Position numbers and translations under genes: made by a program. From Fimenecus sp045594645 (GTDB lineage: Bacteria; Bacillota; Clostridia; Oscillospirales; Acutalibacteraceae): a DNA stretch of 21,788 bases. The notes under the pieces were generated by a model. The model was given only the letters and a program-made list of their open reading frames with translations, made no database searches and was not told the origin of the DNA. The stretch's first letter is position 1. Each line of letters starts with the position of its first letter. This document shows positions 8,248 through 14,929 of the stretch, piece after piece. The DNA is taken from contig JAZNYY010000024.1 in NCBI GenBank assembly GCA_045594645.1, positions 1 to 21,788 on the forward strand, read 5' to 3'.

Positions 8248-8273
8248 GGGCGGGCACGGAGACCCGCCCCTAC
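8248..8273. repeat. REP-like palindrome, TGTAGGGG family (inverted)
   Basis: GGGCGGG (8248-8254) and CCCGCCC (8263-8269) form a 7-base stem around CACGGAGA, followed by CTAC. Read on the minus strand it begins GTAGGGGCGGG, the same leader as the palindrome at 7806-7830. It lies between the pyrophosphatase-like and deaminase-like genes. Confidence 0.7.
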
Positions 8274-8292
8274 AAAGTTTGTGGTTTTTTGT

Positions 8293-8318
8293 GGGTCATC
8301 GAGGACGCCGACCCCTAC
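8293..8318. repeat. REP-like palindrome, TGTAGGGG family (inverted)
   Basis: GGGTC (8293-8297) pairs with GACCC (8310-8314), and GTCATCGAGGACGCCGAC in between can pair further imperfectly. CCTAC follows, so the minus strand starts GTAGGGGTC. It is the second member of this family within 50 bases, in the same orientation as the one at 8248. Confidence 0.65.
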
Positions 8319-8330
8319 AACATTTACAAA

Positions 8331-8741
8331 TTAATAAGTTGACGGTTGCCAAGCAAAAGGTAATAAATCTTTTGCTTCGACTTTTATGAGATTTCCGTTT
8401 TCGTCGTTAACGATTACCTTTATGTCGGGGCAATAGGAAAGCAACATTTGTCTGCAATTTCCACAGGGTGATATAACACCATTGGGGTGTTTTTCGTGAA
8501 CTGCTACAATTGTATCAAAATCTCGCTCACCTGCTGAAATTGCAATCCCCATTGTTATGTATTCAGCACACGAACCGTGTAAGCCGTCACAATTCACACC
8601 TTTATAAATGTTACCGTTTTTACAAAGTATTGCACAGCCGACTGTATGATTATAAATACCGTCATCGAAATTATCTTTTAATACTTCTAAACCGATTTTT
8701 ATCAGTTTTTTGTCAGTATCGTTTAATTCGTATTTTTTCAT
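8331..8741 (-). CDS. Cytidine-deaminase-like zinc hydrolase
   Basis: The 136-residue product has the zinc site of the small cytidine deaminase/blasticidin-S-deaminase family: Cys58-Ala-Glu60 (ligand plus catalytic glutamate) and PCGNCRQML with Cys93 and Cys96. The substrate-facing strand VGCAILCKNGNIYKG is at 34-48. Its length fits homotetrameric Gram-positive cytidine deaminases, which turn cytidine into uridine, but the HSCAER-type motif is here HGSCAEY, so the substrate (cytidine, a modified nucleoside, or a nucleoside antibiotic) is open. The start was placed at MKKYE (8739-8741), with GGGAG a few bases upstream. That ribosome binding site is itself part of the CTCCCTC repeat that follows on the plus strand. 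Confidence 0.85.
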   Translation of the reverse strand: MKKYELNDTDKKLIKIGLEVLKDNFDDGIYNHTVGCAILCKNGNIYKGVNCDGLHGSCAEYITMGIAISAGERDFDTIVAVHEKHPNGVISPCGNCRQMLLSYCPDIKVIVNDENGNLIKVEAKDLLPFAWQPSTY

Positions 8742-8746
8742 TTTCT

Positions 8747-8790
8747 CTCCCTCAGTCAACTTCGTTGACAGCTCCCTAGTCAGAGGGAGC
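8747..8790. repeat. Modular palindromic repeat, CTCCCTC family
   Basis: The element reads CTCCCTC, then a small hairpin GTCAAC-TTC-GTTGAC (8755-8769), then a second hairpin GCTCCCT (8771-8777) with AGGGAGC (8784-8790). The same three-part layout recurs at 8808-8855, 11731-11780 and 15261-15310 with different stem sequences. Its left end supplies the ribosome binding site of the deaminase-like gene on the minus strand. Confidence 0.75.
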
Positions 8791-8807
8791 CAAGTTACTT
8801 CCCTACA

Positions 8808-8855
8808 ACTCCCCCAGTCACGCGTTGCGTGACCGCCCCCTCAATGATGGGGCGG
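8808..8855. repeat. Modular palindromic repeat, CTCCCTC family (CCCCC variant)
   Basis: CTCCCCCA is followed by a perfect hairpin GTCACGC-GTT-GCGTGAC (8817-8833) and a second stem CCGCCCC (8833-8839) with GGGGCGG (8849-8855). It is the second copy of the family directly upstream of the deaminase-like gene and directly downstream of mutS, so mutS and the two accessory genes are separated by two tandem elements. Confidence 0.75.
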
Positions 8856-8874
8856 TGTGGGACATTAATATTTT

Positions 8875-11481
8875 TTAGTTTTTAGCTTTGTCGATGAGTT
8901 CGTAGAGAAGTCCCATTGCTTCGATTGGGGTTAAGGTATTTATATCGATTGTGCGGAGTCTGTCCATTATATATTCTCTTGAATTTGATTCAAATGATGT
9001 TTGAAGTTCTTCAAATTCGGGCTCGGGGATTTCAGCTTGAGCCTTGGGCTTCATTAAATCGTTATGCTCAAGAGTTTTAAGGATTGTTTTAGCGCGTTTT
9101 ATTACATTTTCGGGAATTCCCGCAAGCTTTGCAACCTCAATACCATAGCTTCCGTCTGCACCGCCACGGACAATACGACGAAGGAATGTAATATCATCAC
9201 CGCGTTTTTTAACTGCGATATTATAATTTTTAACGCCGTCAACCGTGCCCTCTAATTCTGACAATTCGTGATAATGAGTTGCGAAAAGAGTTTTTGCACC
9301 GATTTTCTTTTTGTCGGCAATATACTCAACAACGGAGCGGGCAATACTCATTCCGTCAAAGGTTGAAGTTCCGCGACCGATTTCGTCGAGAATTATAAGG
9401 CTGTTCTTTGTTGAATACTTTAAGATTTCGGCAACCTCGTTCATTTCGACCATAAAGGTTGACTGACCCGATGCCAAGTCATCGGATGCGCCAACACGGG
9501 TGAAAATGCTGTCAACAATGCCGATATCCGCTGATTTTGCGGGAACAAAGCAACCCATTTGAGCCATAAGAGTAATAATGGCAATTTGTCGCATATATGT
9601 AGATTTACCCGCCATATTGGGACCTGTAATTACTGCCATTCGGTTATCCTCGCAATCGAGAACTGTATCATTGGGCACAAACATTGTGCCTTTTTGAAGC
9701 ACCTCGATTACGGGATGCCTACCCTCGTTAATTCTTATAACGCCCTTATCGTTGATGTCGGGGCGGGTATAATTATTTTTAACCGAAACTGTTGCGAATG
9801 AGCAAAGCACATCTAAAAGGGCTATTGCGTGGGCGGTGCGTTGAGTTCTTAAATACTCCCCTGCAATCTTTTTACGAATTGAATTGAAAATCTCGTATTC
9901 AAGCCCAACGATTCGCTCTTGCGCGCCAAGAACTTTAGTTTCAAGTGATTTGAGCTCTTCGGTAATATAACGCTCACAATTTGAGAGAGTTTGTTTTCTT
10001 ATGTAGGTATCGGGGACTAATTCTTTATAAGAATTTAGCACCTCAAAATAATAGCCGAACACTTTGTTATAGCCGATTTTAAGCTTTTTAATGCCTGTTT
10101 TTTCTTGCTCGTCGGCTTCAAGCTTTGCAAGAACTGATTTACCGCCGTTTACGATATCGCGAAGCTCATCAAGCTCTTTATTAAAGCCGTCATTGATTAT
10201 TCCGCCCTCACGAACTGAAAACGGTGCATCTTCTTTAATTGCTGTTTTAATGAGTGCACAGACATCAGCAAGCGTGTCAATTTCTTCATAAATGAATTTG
10301 AGCATTTTGCAGTTTGCTGAAGAAAGATTTGCTTTGATTTCGGGCAAGCACTCTAAAGTAGTGCGAAGTGAAAGCAACTCTTTTGCGTTTGCGGTATTAT
10401 AGACGATACGGGTCATAAGACGCTCCATATCATAAACGCTTACCATAAGCTCGGTTTCACGTTCGCGAAGCTCTGTATTAGAATAAAGCTCGTCCACCGC
10501 ATTAAGTCGCTTTGAAATCTCGGCACAATCATATAATGGGCGTTCAATGAATGAACGAAGCATTCTTTTACCCATTGCGGTTTTGGTTTTGTCAAGCACC
10601 CAGAGAAGTGAGCCTTTTTTCTCACGGTCGCGCATAGTTTCTAAAAGTTCAAGATTGCGCACCGCAGAAATACCGAGGCTCATATATTTTGCATCGGTAT
10701 AAAAATTTATATTTTTTATATTCTCTAAATCCCGCTTCTGAGTTGAACGAAGATATGAAAGTGCGGCACCAAGTGCACAAACAGCGTTGTTTCGCTGATT
10801 AAGTGACAGCGAAGCCAAATCATTTGTACCAAAATGATTTTTGCACACATTTTCGGCATTACCGAATTCAAATTCTTCAATTAATAACTCAACAGACGCT
10901 TCAAGCTTTTTAGAAATGAAATCAGCAAGTCCTAAGAAAGACACAACCTCTTTATTGAGAATAATCTCTGTAGGGTTATATCTGCCCATTTCGTTAATAA
11001 CGCGTTGTTCAATATTTTCGCTGAATTCTGTCAGATTGACTTCGCCTGTTGAAATATCAATAAAGCACACGCCGACCTTACTTTCGGCGGCGCAAACTGA
11101 CGCGAGATAATTGTTCTTTGACTCGTCAAGCATTGAACTTTCGATTACTGTACCGGGGGTAATTATTCGGATAACATCACGCTTTACAATACCTTTTGCG
11201 GTTGCTGGGTCTTCCATCTGCTCGCAAATTGCGACCTTATAACCGCGTGACACGAGCTTTGCGATATAGCCGTCTGCACTATGAAAAGGCACACCGCACA
11301 TTGGTGCGCGTTCGGGGAGCCCGCAATCGCGACCTGTGAGAACGAGCTCAAGCTCTTTTGACGCTTTTTTAGCATCATCAAAAAACATTTCATAGAAATC
11401 GCCAAGACGGAACATTAATATAGCGTCTTTGTAATTTTCTTTTATCTCAAAATATTGTTGCATCATTGGGGAAAGTGCCAT
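8875..11481 (-). CDS. mutS: DNA mismatch repair protein MutS
   Basis: MutS recognises mismatches and small loops and hands them to MutL. The 868-residue length is typical. Domain I contains the mismatch-stacking motif in GDFYEMF (Phe29, Glu31). The C-terminal ABC-type ATPase has Walker A GPNMAGKST at 620-628, a signature region around ASGQSTFMVEM, Walker B SLIILDEIGRGTST, and FATHYHELSEL. A helix-turn-helix and C-terminal tail follow, with IEAMGLLYELI at the end. The ATG at 11479-11481 has AAGGA 8 bases upstream. The 311 bases before it, back to ricA, hold the hairpin tree at 11518-11720 and a CTCCCTC repeat, so mutS may be expressed differently from the upstream genes. No convincing separate promoter is evident. 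Confidence 0.98.
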   Translation of the reverse strand: MALSPMMQQYFEIKENYKDAILMFRLGDFYEMFFDDAKKASKELELVLTGRDCGLPERAPMCGVPFHSADGYIAKLVSRGYKVAICEQMEDPATAKGIVKRDVIRIITPGTVIESSMLDESKNNYLASVCAAESKVGVCFIDISTGEVNLTEFSENIEQRVINEMGRYNPTEIILNKEVVSFLGLADFISKKLEASVELLIEEFEFGNAENVCKNHFGTNDLASLSLNQRNNAVCALGAALSYLRSTQKRDLENIKNINFYTDAKYMSLGISAVRNLELLETMRDREKKGSLLWVLDKTKTAMGKRMLRSFIERPLYDCAEISKRLNAVDELYSNTELRERETELMVSVYDMERLMTRIVYNTANAKELLSLRTTLECLPEIKANLSSANCKMLKFIYEEIDTLADVCALIKTAIKEDAPFSVREGGIINDGFNKELDELRDIVNGGKSVLAKLEADEQEKTGIKKLKIGYNKVFGYYFEVLNSYKELVPDTYIRKQTLSNCERYITEELKSLETKVLGAQERIVGLEYEIFNSIRKKIAGEYLRTQRTAHAIALLDVLCSFATVSVKNNYTRPDINDKGVIRINEGRHPVIEVLQKGTMFVPNDTVLDCEDNRMAVITGPNMAGKSTYMRQIAIITLMAQMGCFVPAKSADIGIVDSIFTRVGASDDLASGQSTFMVEMNEVAEILKYSTKNSLIILDEIGRGTSTFDGMSIARSVVEYIADKKKIGAKTLFATHYHELSELEGTVDGVKNYNIAVKKRGDDITFLRRIVRGGADGSYGIEVAKLAGIPENVIKRAKTILKTLEHNDLMKPKAQAEIPEPEFEELQTSFESNSREYIMDRLRTIDINTLTPIEAMGLLYELIDKAKN

Positions 11482-11517
11482 ATTAGTATTCCTTCTCTTT
11501 GCTTAATTTTTGTTCTC

Positions 11518-11720
11518 GTTCACCGCAAAGTGAACATATCGAAAATTAACAGAGTTAAATTATATCGAATTTATCGTAAGATAAATATATCGAGTGTGAT
11601 TTATCACACATATCGACTTGTTTTTTATCGATATAAATTCCTTTCGGAATTTTCGATATGATATTGTTTCTCAATATCTCGATATGTTACTTCGTAACTC
11701 GATATGTTTGCTTCGCAAAC
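11518..11720. repeat. Tree-like hairpin array: eight hairpins tiled with four ATATCGA and four TCGATAT spacers
   Basis: All bases from 11518 to 11720 fall into three classes. Left spacers ATATCGA are at 11536-11542, 11562-11568, 11587-11593 and 11610-11616. Right spacers TCGATAT, the exact reverse complement, are at 11628-11634, 11653-11659, 11679-11685 and 11699-11705. Hairpins fill every other interval: 11518-11535 (GTTCAC/GTGAAC), 11543-11561 (one mismatch), 11569-11586 (ATTTATC/GATAAAT), 11594-11609 (GTGTGAT/ATCACAC), 11635-11652 (AAATTCC/GGAATTT), 11660-11678 (GATATTG/CAATATC), 11686-11698 (GTTAC/GTAAC) and 11706-11720 (GTTTGC/GCAAAC). Only the 11-base centre (11617-11627) is left over. 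Stem sequences all differ while pairing is kept. Nested pairing of spacers would give three four-way junctions. No credible ORF crosses it. Function is unknown. Confidence 0.85.
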
Positions 11721-11730
11721 AAGTTTTGAA

Positions 11731-11780
11731 TCCCTCCACCGCTAACGCGGTCCCCCTCCCTTTGACAAGGGAGGCAGGGA
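11731..11780. repeat. Modular palindromic repeat, CTCCCTC family
   Basis: An outer pair TCCCT (11731-11735) and AGGGA (11776-11780) encloses a small hairpin CCGC-TAAC-GCGG (11739-11750) and a larger one, CCTCCCTT-TGAC-AAGGGAGG (11755-11774). It lies 12 bases downstream of the end of the YlbF-family gene and 10 bases from the hairpin tree. The large stem could attenuate transcription after ricA, but no U-run follows it on the minus strand. Confidence 0.75.
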
Positions 11781-11792
11781 TTAGTATTAAAA

Positions 11793-12221
11793 TTAGTGTG
11801 AGCAGCCTTCGTCGCCGCAGTCACAATGACAGCCTGAGCAGTCGCCACCGCACTGATGTGCTTTGGGGTCGCAAGTGTCGGGGTCGTCGCCGTTAACACA
11901 CATTGCAAGAATACCTGTGAGATAGTTCATAAGCTCGTCGATATCTTTTCTTGCCTTTTCATAAGCCTGCATATTGGGGTTCATCATAATCTCTGTGTAA
12001 ACACCCTGAAATTCTTCATTATATGCCTGCATTTTGCCTTCATCGGGATTCTCTTTTGAAGCCTCGTGCTGAGCAGAAATCTGAATAAGCTGAATTTTGC
12101 TCATAAGCTCATTGAGGGCTGTATCCTTTTCGTTAGCCTCAATAGCCTTTTGAAGTGCAGAATATCTTTCATCCTGCTGAATTGCTTTGCCAAGCTCTCT
12201 TGTAAGTTTTTCAAGTGACAT
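11793..12221 (-). CDS. YlbF/YmcA-family protein with cysteine-rich tail (RicA by synteny)
   Basis: The 142-residue protein has an all-helical YlbF/YmcA-type domain (about residues 1-106), including YSALQKAIEANEKD and ARKDIDELMNYL. It then has a tail with eight cysteines (108, 117, 124, 128, 131, 133, 135, 140) among Gly, Asp and His. In Bacillus subtilis the family members RicA and RicF, with RicT, form a complex that carries iron-sulphur clusters and affects RNase Y-dependent RNA processing. Its place directly after miaB and before mutS matches ricA (ymcA). The very short, clustered spacing (C-x3-C-x2-C-x-C-x-C) is denser than I would expect from Bacillus, and may bind Fe-S or another metal. 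AAAGGAG precedes the ATG by 9 bases. Confidence 0.85.
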   Translation of the reverse strand: MSLEKLTRELGKAIQQDERYSALQKAIEANEKDTALNELMSKIQLIQISAQHEASKENPDEGKMQAYNEEFQGVYTEIMMNPNMQAYEKARKDIDELMNYLTGILAMCVNGDDPDTCDPKAHQCGGDCSGCHCDCGDEGCSH

Positions 12222-12254
12222 TGTTTTGTACTCCTTTATATTTACTTTAATTTT

Positions 12255-13667
12255 TTATTTTATAAGAATTCCTCTGACTAACCAATTCAACGGCTCGGTC
12301 ACTTTGACATGACAGAATTTGCCGATTAAATTTTTGTCGTCTGCGGGGAATTCGATTATAACATTACCATCGGTGCGACCTGCCATATAGCCCTCGAGCG
12401 TTTTGCTTTCGCCCTCACAAAGCACACGGTAGGTTTTGCCCAACATTTCTGCACTATGGTTTGCCGCGATGCTTTCTTGCAAGTCGCAAAGCTCTTTAAA
12501 CCATTTGCTTTTCTCTGAATATGGTACGGGGTCAGGCATCTGTGCCGCTTTAGTTCCCTTTCGGCTTGAGAAAATAAAGGTGAAAAGTGAAGTAAATCCA
12601 ACCTCTTTTATAAGGGACAATGTGTCGCAGAATTCCTCATAGGTTTCACCCGGAAAGCCGACAATTACATCACTTGTAAGTGACAAGCCCTCAATTTTCT
12701 CTTTTGCATAGTTTATAAGCTCTAAATACTGCTCGCGGGTATAACGGCGATTCATTTCTTTTAAAATTCGGTTATTACCCGATTGGAAAGGCAGATGAAT
12801 ATGCTTTGAAGCCTTTTCGCACTCGGCGATTGTGTCAATAAGCTCTTTTGTGCAATCTTTAGGGTGCGAGGTCATAAAACGGATTGTAAATTCGCCGTCA
12901 AGGTCATTAATCTGACGGATAAGCTTTGAGAAGTTTATATCTTCGTCGAGCCCTTTGCCATATGAATTGACATTCTGACCAAGAAGCGTAATATCCTTAT
13001 AGCCCTCGGCGATAATCTGCTTTGCCTCGGCTAAAATATCCGCTGATTTACGGCTTCGCTCTCTGCCCCTTACATAAGGTACAACGCAATAGCTACAGAA
13101 ATTGTCGCAACCGTACATAATGGGTAGCCAAGCCTTTGCGGAATTGTCGCGGAGTGCGGGCACACCCTCGGCAATCTCGTTAGCTTCAGTCATATCGGCA
13201 AAAACACGCTTACCCCTTGTTAAATATGCTTTGAGAATTTCGGGCAATTTATACTGCCCGTGAGTGCCTAAAACGATATCAACGAAAGGATAGCTGTTAT
13301 AAATCTTTTCGCGGATATGCTCTTGTTGCATCATACAACCGCAAAGTGCAATAATAAGATTTGGATTAGTTTGCTTTAATCTTTTGATTGCACCAACATT
13401 GCCGAAAACTCTGTCCTCGGCGTGCTCACGGATTGCACAAGTATTATAAAGAATTAAATCAGCTTCTTCCTTATCCTCTGTCATAACATAGCCCATAAGC
13501 GAGAGTGAGCCTTTAATTCGCTCGCTATCGGCAACATTGCCCTGACACCCATAGGTGTGGACAAAGGCTTTGGGAGGTGCATTATGACGGAGTAAAAGCA
13601 ATTCTTTGACATCTTCTGCTATTAAATTTTGTTTTTGGATTTCGCTTGAGTTAACAAAATTAGTCAA
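12255..13667 (-). CDS. miaB: tRNA-2-methylthio-N6-dimethylallyladenosine synthase MiaB (TTG start)
   Basis: MiaB is a radical-SAM enzyme that turns i6A37 into ms2i6A37 in tRNA using two iron-sulphur clusters. Cys41, Cys77 and Cys111 in the UPF0004 domain hold the auxiliary cluster. The radical-SAM motif GCDNFCSYC supplies Cys187, Cys191 and Cys194. The TRAM RNA-binding domain is at about residues 400-468. No ATG occurs before residue 58, which is beyond conserved residues, so the TTG at 13665-13667 is the start: AAAGGAAG ends 7 bases upstream, inside the 3' end of the hydrolase gene. The upstream stop is 3 bases away, so translation is probably coupled. MiaA is encoded further down the same train, and the RicA-like gene follows 33 bases later. 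Confidence 0.95.
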   Translation of the reverse strand: MTNFVNSSEIQKQNLIAEDVKELLLLRHNAPPKAFVHTYGCQGNVADSERIKGSLSLMGYVMTEDKEEADLILYNTCAIREHAEDRVFGNVGAIKRLKQTNPNLIIALCGCMMQQEHIREKIYNSYPFVDIVLGTHGQYKLPEILKAYLTRGKRVFADMTEANEIAEGVPALRDNSAKAWLPIMYGCDNFCSYCVVPYVRGRERSRKSADILAEAKQIIAEGYKDITLLGQNVNSYGKGLDEDINFSKLIRQINDLDGEFTIRFMTSHPKDCTKELIDTIAECEKASKHIHLPFQSGNNRILKEMNRRYTREQYLELINYAKEKIEGLSLTSDVIVGFPGETYEEFCDTLSLIKEVGFTSLFTFIFSSRKGTKAAQMPDPVPYSEKSKWFKELCDLQESIAANHSAEMLGKTYRVLCEGESKTLEGYMAGRTDGNVIIEFPADDKNLIGKFCHVKVTEPLNWLVRGILIK

Positions 13668-13669
13668 GA

Positions 13670-14611
13670 TTAAACTTCCTTTGTATAGAATGAGAGTAAG
13701 AATTTGAGAATGTCGTTGTAAACAACATCGTTATCTGTTTCGTTGAGAATTTCGTGACGCATTGTGGGATACAAAATTGTTGTGGGCTCAATACCTGCCA
13801 TAACAAGCTGGTCGGCAACTGCCAAAACGCCTTTACCATTCATACCAACGGGGTCTTTTGCACCTGAAATTACCATTACGGGAAGTCCGTCGGGGAGTCT
13901 TTCAGCCCAAGCAGGGTCACAAGCCTCACGCATAAGATTGTAAATATCACGATAGCCAGCGAGTGTGTAAGTCCAGCCGCAAAGCTCGTCATTTGAATAA
14001 GCAAGGCGGTTTTCGGGATTCTGTGAAAGCCAAGCAAGTGGATTATCTTTATCGTCGCCCAACATAGAAAATCCCTTATTCATAAGCTCGCCCATTTTTT
14101 CAACGCGATTTGTGAGTCCGTATTTATGAACAAGCATTTCGATTAAATCAACACCTGCGTTGATGATTTCGGGCATATCACCTGTTCCGCAAAGAATCAT
14201 ACCGTCAAGCTCATAGCCGAAATGTGAGCCGTAAACACGAGCACAGAATGAGCCCATTGAATGACCAAAAAGGAAATATGGAATATCAGGGTTTCTCTTT
14301 TTCATAATTTTTGTGAGGATGTGCATATCGTCAACAAGACGCTTATCACCATTGAATTCACCCATAAAGCCGATTTGAGAACGGTCGGTAATGCTTTTAC
14401 CGTGACCTAAGTGGTCATTACCGCAAACTACAAAGCCGTTAGATGCTAAAAACTTAGCAAAATCGTCATAACGAGCGATATGCTCTGCCATACCGTGAGT
14501 GAGCTGAACAATGCCGATTGGGGTTAATTCATCGTCTTCCCAGATGAGAGTTCTGATTAAATTTTCACCGTTTGATGAGTTGAAATAAGCCTCTTTTCTT
14601 ACCAATGCCAT
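13670..14611 (-). CDS. Alpha/beta hydrolase (monoacylglycerol lipase / serine hydrolase type)
   Basis: A 313-residue cytoplasmic serine hydrolase of the Hydrolase_4 type. The catalytic triad is visible: Ser118 in the nucleophile elbow GHSMGS, Asp253 in SGAKDPVG and His286 in MRHEILNE. THGMAEH near residue 40 is the oxyanion-hole HG, and GNDHLGHGKS is the usual motif that follows. Monoacylglycerol lipases and lysophospholipases are closest in pattern, but the substrate cannot be told. There is no signal peptide. The start at 14609-14611 has GGAGG with a 7-base spacer, and a Met nine codons upstream was rejected. It is the first gene of the long minus-strand train, and a clear promoter lies 65 bases upstream. 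Confidence 0.88.
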   Translation of the reverse strand: MALVRKEAYFNSSNGENLIRTLIWEDDELTPIGIVQLTHGMAEHIARYDDFAKFLASNGFVVCGNDHLGHGKSITDRSQIGFMGEFNGDKRLVDDMHILTKIMKKRNPDIPYFLFGHSMGSFCARVYGSHFGYELDGMILCGTGDMPEIINAGVDLIEMLVHKYGLTNRVEKMGELMNKGFSMLGDDKDNPLAWLSQNPENRLAYSNDELCGWTYTLAGYRDIYNLMREACDPAWAERLPDGLPVMVISGAKDPVGMNGKGVLAVADQLVMAGIEPTTILYPTMRHEILNETDNDVVYNDILKFLLSFYTKEV

Positions 14612-14647
14612 AAATTTTCCTCCTTTAAACGAACACAATTCGTCTTT

Positions 14648-14665
14648 TATGCAGACTTCTGCATA
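14648..14665. promoter_or_regulatory. Perfect 18-base palindrome at the expected transcription start of the hydrolase-led operon
   Basis: TATGCAGA-CT-TCTGCATA is an 8+2+8 perfect inverted repeat. It begins 12 bases downstream of the minus-strand -10 hexamer (14677-14682), so it covers about +5 to +23 of the transcript and lies before the ribosome binding site. It could be an operator for a dimeric regulator or a 5'-UTR hairpin. No repressor gene is adjacent and I do not recognise the site. Confidence 0.5.
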
Positions 14666-14676
14666 TTAATGGTTTT

Positions 14677-14705
14677 ATTGTATCACAAATAAGGATTTTT
14701 GTCAT
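14677..14705 (-). promoter_or_regulatory. Sigma-A promoter of the long minus-strand operon
   Basis: On the minus strand, ATGACA (14700-14705), a 17-base spacer and TACAAT (14677-14682), preceded by TGA, make a near-consensus promoter. It lies 65 bases before the hydrolase start and is the only strong candidate before miaB, ricA and mutS. It therefore probably drives the train, at least to mutS. Confidence 0.7.
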
Positions 14706-14869
14706 TAAAAATCTATAAATTTTTGAAAAAAATAAATTTTGTAGAGTTTACTATTAAGGGAATATGATTTTGAAAATTTTTATTAAAAACTGTTAGACTT
14801 TCTGTAAATTTATACCAATTTCGAGGGTTTTTGCGGGTTTTTACGCTTCGGAAAATGATACTTTTAAAT
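14706..14869. other. AT-rich divergent spacer without recognisable gene
   Basis: This stretch lies between the promoter of the minus-strand operon and the promoter of the SCP2-domain gene. It is about 70% AT with runs of A and T, suitable as UP-element or flexible DNA, and has no open frame with a ribosome binding site, no tRNA and no clear riboswitch. Apart from the promoters and the palindrome listed separately, I see nothing in the 318-base intergenic region (14612-14929). Confidence 0.5.
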
Positions 14870-14898
14870 TTGCATTAAAATTTTTATTATGATAAAAT
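14870..14898 (+). promoter_or_regulatory. Promoter of the SCP2-domain gene
   Basis: TTGCAT (14870-14875), a 17-base spacer and TAAAAT (14893-14898) precede the SCP2-domain gene by 31 bases. An alternative -10, TATGAT at 14888, has poor spacing. AAGGAG at 14916-14921 is the ribosome binding site. Confidence 0.6.
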
Positions 14899-14929
14899 TG
14901 TGCGAAATCAAAAATAAGGAGTGAAAACC

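Noticed and set aside
11559..11587. Possible minus-strand TATAAT promoter for mutS inside the hairpin tree
   Set aside because: A TATAAT exists at 11559-11564, but at 17-base spacing the -35 would be TATTTA, and the hexamer is made from the spacer plus a stem. Too weak to call.
11518..11720. CRISPR array interpretation of the repeated 7-base units
   Set aside because: The repeats are 7 bases, invert at the middle, and the intervals are themselves palindromes of 13-19 bases. There are no long direct repeats or cas genes.
11455..11896. Plus-strand frames crossing the hairpin tree and the CTCCCTC repeat
   Set aside because: They span the palindromic DNA, have no ribosome binding site, and their translations resemble no protein family.
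14706..14869. Riboswitch or small RNA in the divergent spacer
   Set aside because: No extended pairing or conserved riboswitch core was visible; only AT-rich DNA and promoter elements.
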